From Absidia repens (lineage: Eukaryota > Mucoromycota > Mucoromycetes > Mucorales > Cunninghamellaceae): 64,000 bases of DNA. Positions 61,655 through 64,000 of this stretch are shown piece by piece. Both the position numbers and the translations under genes were made by a program. The notes beneath the pieces are model-generated. The model did not search any database, was not told where the DNA came from, and saw only the letters and a list, made by a program, of their open reading frames with translations. How positions within the stretch are numbered: position 1 is the stretch's first letter; each line of letters begins with the position of its first letter. The stretch covers positions 124,001 through 188,000 of the forward strand of contig MCGE01000031.1 in the NCBI GenBank assembly GCA_002105175.1, written 5' to 3'.

Positions 61655-63920
61655 ATGAAGGTACTTAGCATCACTACCGCCATTCTTGCTGCTTGTTTAG
61701 TCGCACCAGCTATTGCCCAAGAAGGTGCTGTCGCTGGTGGCACCCAAACTGCTTCTGCTTACAGCTGTGACCCTAACACTTGTAAACTTCCCAACTGTTT
61801 ATGTGCCTCTACTTCTCCCCCTGGTGGACTTCAGCCCAAAGACACTCCTCAGTTCGTAGTTGTTACTTTTGACGATTCCATTCAAGCAAAGCTTGTTGAA
61901 ACTGCTCACGATATGCTAAATGTCAAGTAAGTCTTCCCCTCAAACAAAAAAAAAAAGAAAAAAAAAGAAACAGCGTGCTCATAGCTTTCATTCTCTTCTG
62001 CTTACTCTTTAGGAATCCCAATGGTTGCTCCGCAAAGGTAAGAACCAAATACTCTTCTTAATTTCTTATATATGTAATTGATTTATTGACCATTTTCTTT
62101 TGGAACATTATAGGGTTCCTGGTATGACAAACATATATAAAACAATCATACTCAATGCGCCACACAATATATGTCGCTGACTTGCTTTCTTTCTCTTAGG
62201 TATGTGTCCATGGAATACACTGATTTCTCCTTGGTTCAACAATGGTACGCCAATGGACATGAAGTTGCAGAGTAAGTTATCGTCATTTGTATAAAACATA
62301 TCAATAAATAGTGTCATGATGAAACTAATTTTCTCTCTTCTTTTCTCATCTAGTCATACCTTCTCCCACGTTGGTTCCCCTTCTTCTCAGTAAGTAGACA
62401 CAAATACGCAGTAAAAATTATTGAACGCTGACCATACTTTGTTATTGTCAAAAATAGGGAAATTGCTGCTGCAAAGTCTATGCTTCACGAATATGCTGGT
62501 ATTCCCTATGGCAAACTGTCAGGTTTCCGGGCTCCTTTCTGTAAGTCATCACGCACTGGACCGTATTCATTGCTACATTTTCGTCTACTAATATATTTAT
62601 TTTGTCTATTATTATAGTGAATTATACCGCTGATACTCTCACTAACATTCAAAAGCAAGGATTCAAATATGATACCTCTTCTACAGCTACTGTGGATGAC
62701 TGCTACTGGTATGAAAAGGGATACATCAAACGAACGTCCAGGTATTCATATTTACCCATTCTTTTTTTTTCACGATAGGCCTTATACATTGGATAATGGT
62801 ATGGCTAACGATTGTTGGACTGGTATTTGTGATGCTGGCAAAGTCAAGTTGCCCGGTGTTTGGGAAGTACCTATGTACGCTGTCATGGATAATGCCAACA
62901 CTCCACAATTGATGGATGTCTACCTCGCTGGCTCTGTAGCTGATGTCACCAGCTGGTCCAACGCTAACTTTGAACGTCATTACAATGGTAATCGTCAACC
63001 TTTCGGTATCTATGTCCATCCTAGTAAGTACTTTTACCTTGCCCATCTCCCCCCCCCTTCCCGTTCTGTGGTATTTGTGGTGACTGAAGAATATTTTTTT
63101 TAGCCCATCTTACGAACTTCCCCGGTACTCCCGATGCATCTGCTCTCAAGAACAGTGTTGTCAGTCTCATCAAATCTCTTGCTGGAAAGCCTGATGTGTG
63201 GTTTGTCACAAATCAACAATTGTTGCAATGGGTAATAATATAAACACATATATATTGGCTTGCTTATTATTAACATTTATCTATTTTTTTTTTAAAAAAA
63301 AATATAGATGCAAAACCCTGTGCCAGCAAGCCAACTTGCCAGTCAATCTTACATGCAATGCAACGTCCCCAATACTGGTAAGGAAATTTGTAATGGTCTT
63401 GAAAATATCACTATTTCTGCCGATGGCGTTGCTTCTGGTGCTCTTCTTCAAAGCTGCAACTTGAATAATACCAACTGGCATACATGCTTCAACTGTCCTA
63501 ATGCTGCTCCTTCTCTGGAAAACCCTGTCCCTGCTGCTGCTTTACAGTCTTCTGATCCTAATTATCGTAAACCCGTCCCTGATAACTGTGACAGTATCTG
63601 GTGGGATCCTGGTGAGTTTTCTTTTATTTATTTGTGGAAAAGTGTGAATGACAGATCGTTGACTGACAGTTTGAACTCTTTCTTTTCTCCCTTTTTTTTT
63701 TAAAAAAAAAATAGTCGCTGGTCAATGCTTATGTACCGAGTCTAGCTGCGCATACAAAGACACTGCTGTGCCTACTACCAATAACGGCACTAATGGAACC
63801 AATGGAAATGGATCTTCTTCTCCAGATGGCAAGCCAAGCAGCGGTGCTAATACCATGACTCCCATCTATGGCATTATTCTCTCTTCAGTGGCTGCTGGAT
63901 TGGCTGGTCTTTTGCTTTAA
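61655..63920 (+). CDS. Chitin deacetylase 2, animal-like CE4 subtype, GPI-anchored
   Basis: A secreted polysaccharide deacetylase. Eleven exons (61655-61926, 62013-62037, 62114-62121, 62200-62271, 62354-62389, 62458-62540, 62618-62708, 62779-63023, 63104-63231, 63308-63611, 63715-63920) join in frame to 489 aa. A signal peptide ends near APAIAQ. CE4 motifs are VVTFDDS, DHTFSHVG, FRAPFL and YVHPTHL. The pattern NPNGC...YVSMEYTDFSLVQQW, WPYTLDN and PGVWEVPMYAV resembles insect chitin deacetylases more than the NodB form of deacetylase 1. Cysteine-rich segments and Asn-glycosylation sites follow, then a Gly/Ser-rich region and a hydrophobic tail typical of GPI anchoring. Exons of 25 and 8 nt are required to keep the frame. 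Confidence 0.93.
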
Positions 63921-64000
63921 TTAGCTCTCCTGCCCCATCAATTGTCCCCTCCCCTTCTCCATTTTGACCTCTCGCATATAGTTTTAGTGTTGTTATTTTA

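Overview
This window is nuclear DNA from a filamentous fungus, most likely an early-diverging lineage (Mucoromycota, probably Mucorales). The evidence is short GT-AG introns of roughly 50-140 nt in nearly every gene, AT-rich intergenic DNA full of long A/T homopolymers, and a gene set that is plainly fungal: ATG1, BEM1, TRS65, a CBS-PB1 protein, a Zn2Cys6 regulator and two GPI-type chitin deacetylases. The genus cannot be named from sequence reading alone. Nineteen protein-coding genes are supported. For all nineteen the exon junctions were derived by hand, and each joined reading frame stays open to its stop (the ARF gene gives exactly 181 codons).

Layout: a repeat copy near 0.3-1.2 kb; chitin deacetylase 1 (2.46-4.06, -); an HMG-box gene (5.36-6.74, +); a repeat pair (8.5-11.2); a coiled-coil gene (11.6-12.8, +); a BEM1-type polarity scaffold (13.2-15.4, -); a membrane protein with a degenerate GTPase-like domain (16.2-19.1, +); a choline/ethanolamine phosphotransferase (20.2-21.8, -); a repeat (23.0-24.5); TRAPP-II subunit TRS65 (25.1-27.7, +); a repeat (28.3-29.4). 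Then comes a run of minus-strand genes: a class-III aminotransferase (29.5-31.1), splicing factor SF3A2/PRP11 (32.2-32.9), tryptophanyl-tRNA synthetase (33.2-35.1), a forkhead factor (35.6-37.5) and a CBS-PB1 membrane protein (39.4-42.3). A repeat pair follows (43.1-45.7), then a HAL/NPR-type kinase (46.7-48.2, +), ARF1 (48.6-49.5, -), pyrroline-5-carboxylate reductase (50.3-51.3, +), a repeat (52.0-53.5), a Zn2Cys6 regulator (54.2-55.3, -), ATG1 (56.2-59.5, -) and chitin deacetylase 2 (61.7-63.9, +).

Functional themes: cell-wall remodelling (two chitin deacetylases of different CE4 subtypes), polarity and membrane traffic (BEM1, ARF1, TRS65, phospholipid synthesis), nutrient response (ATG1, HAL-type kinase, amino-acid enzymes) and transcription (HMG, forkhead, Zn2Cys6). 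Neighbouring genes are not arranged as a pathway cluster.

The most unusual element is a dispersed repeat with eight copies, on both strands and always between genes. Each copy is centred on a CACGTG motif beside a GC box. On one side lies a strongly conserved core of about 130 nt followed by spaced AATAAA signals. On the other side, in several copies, lies a second arm that ends in its own AATAAA module. No open reading frame is conserved between copies, and a small stem in the core shows paired substitutions. It may be a non-autonomous transposon or an undescribed family of bidirectional non-coding RNA units. A second theme is micro-exons: exons of 6, 8 and 10 nt are required to complete conserved protein motifs in three genes.
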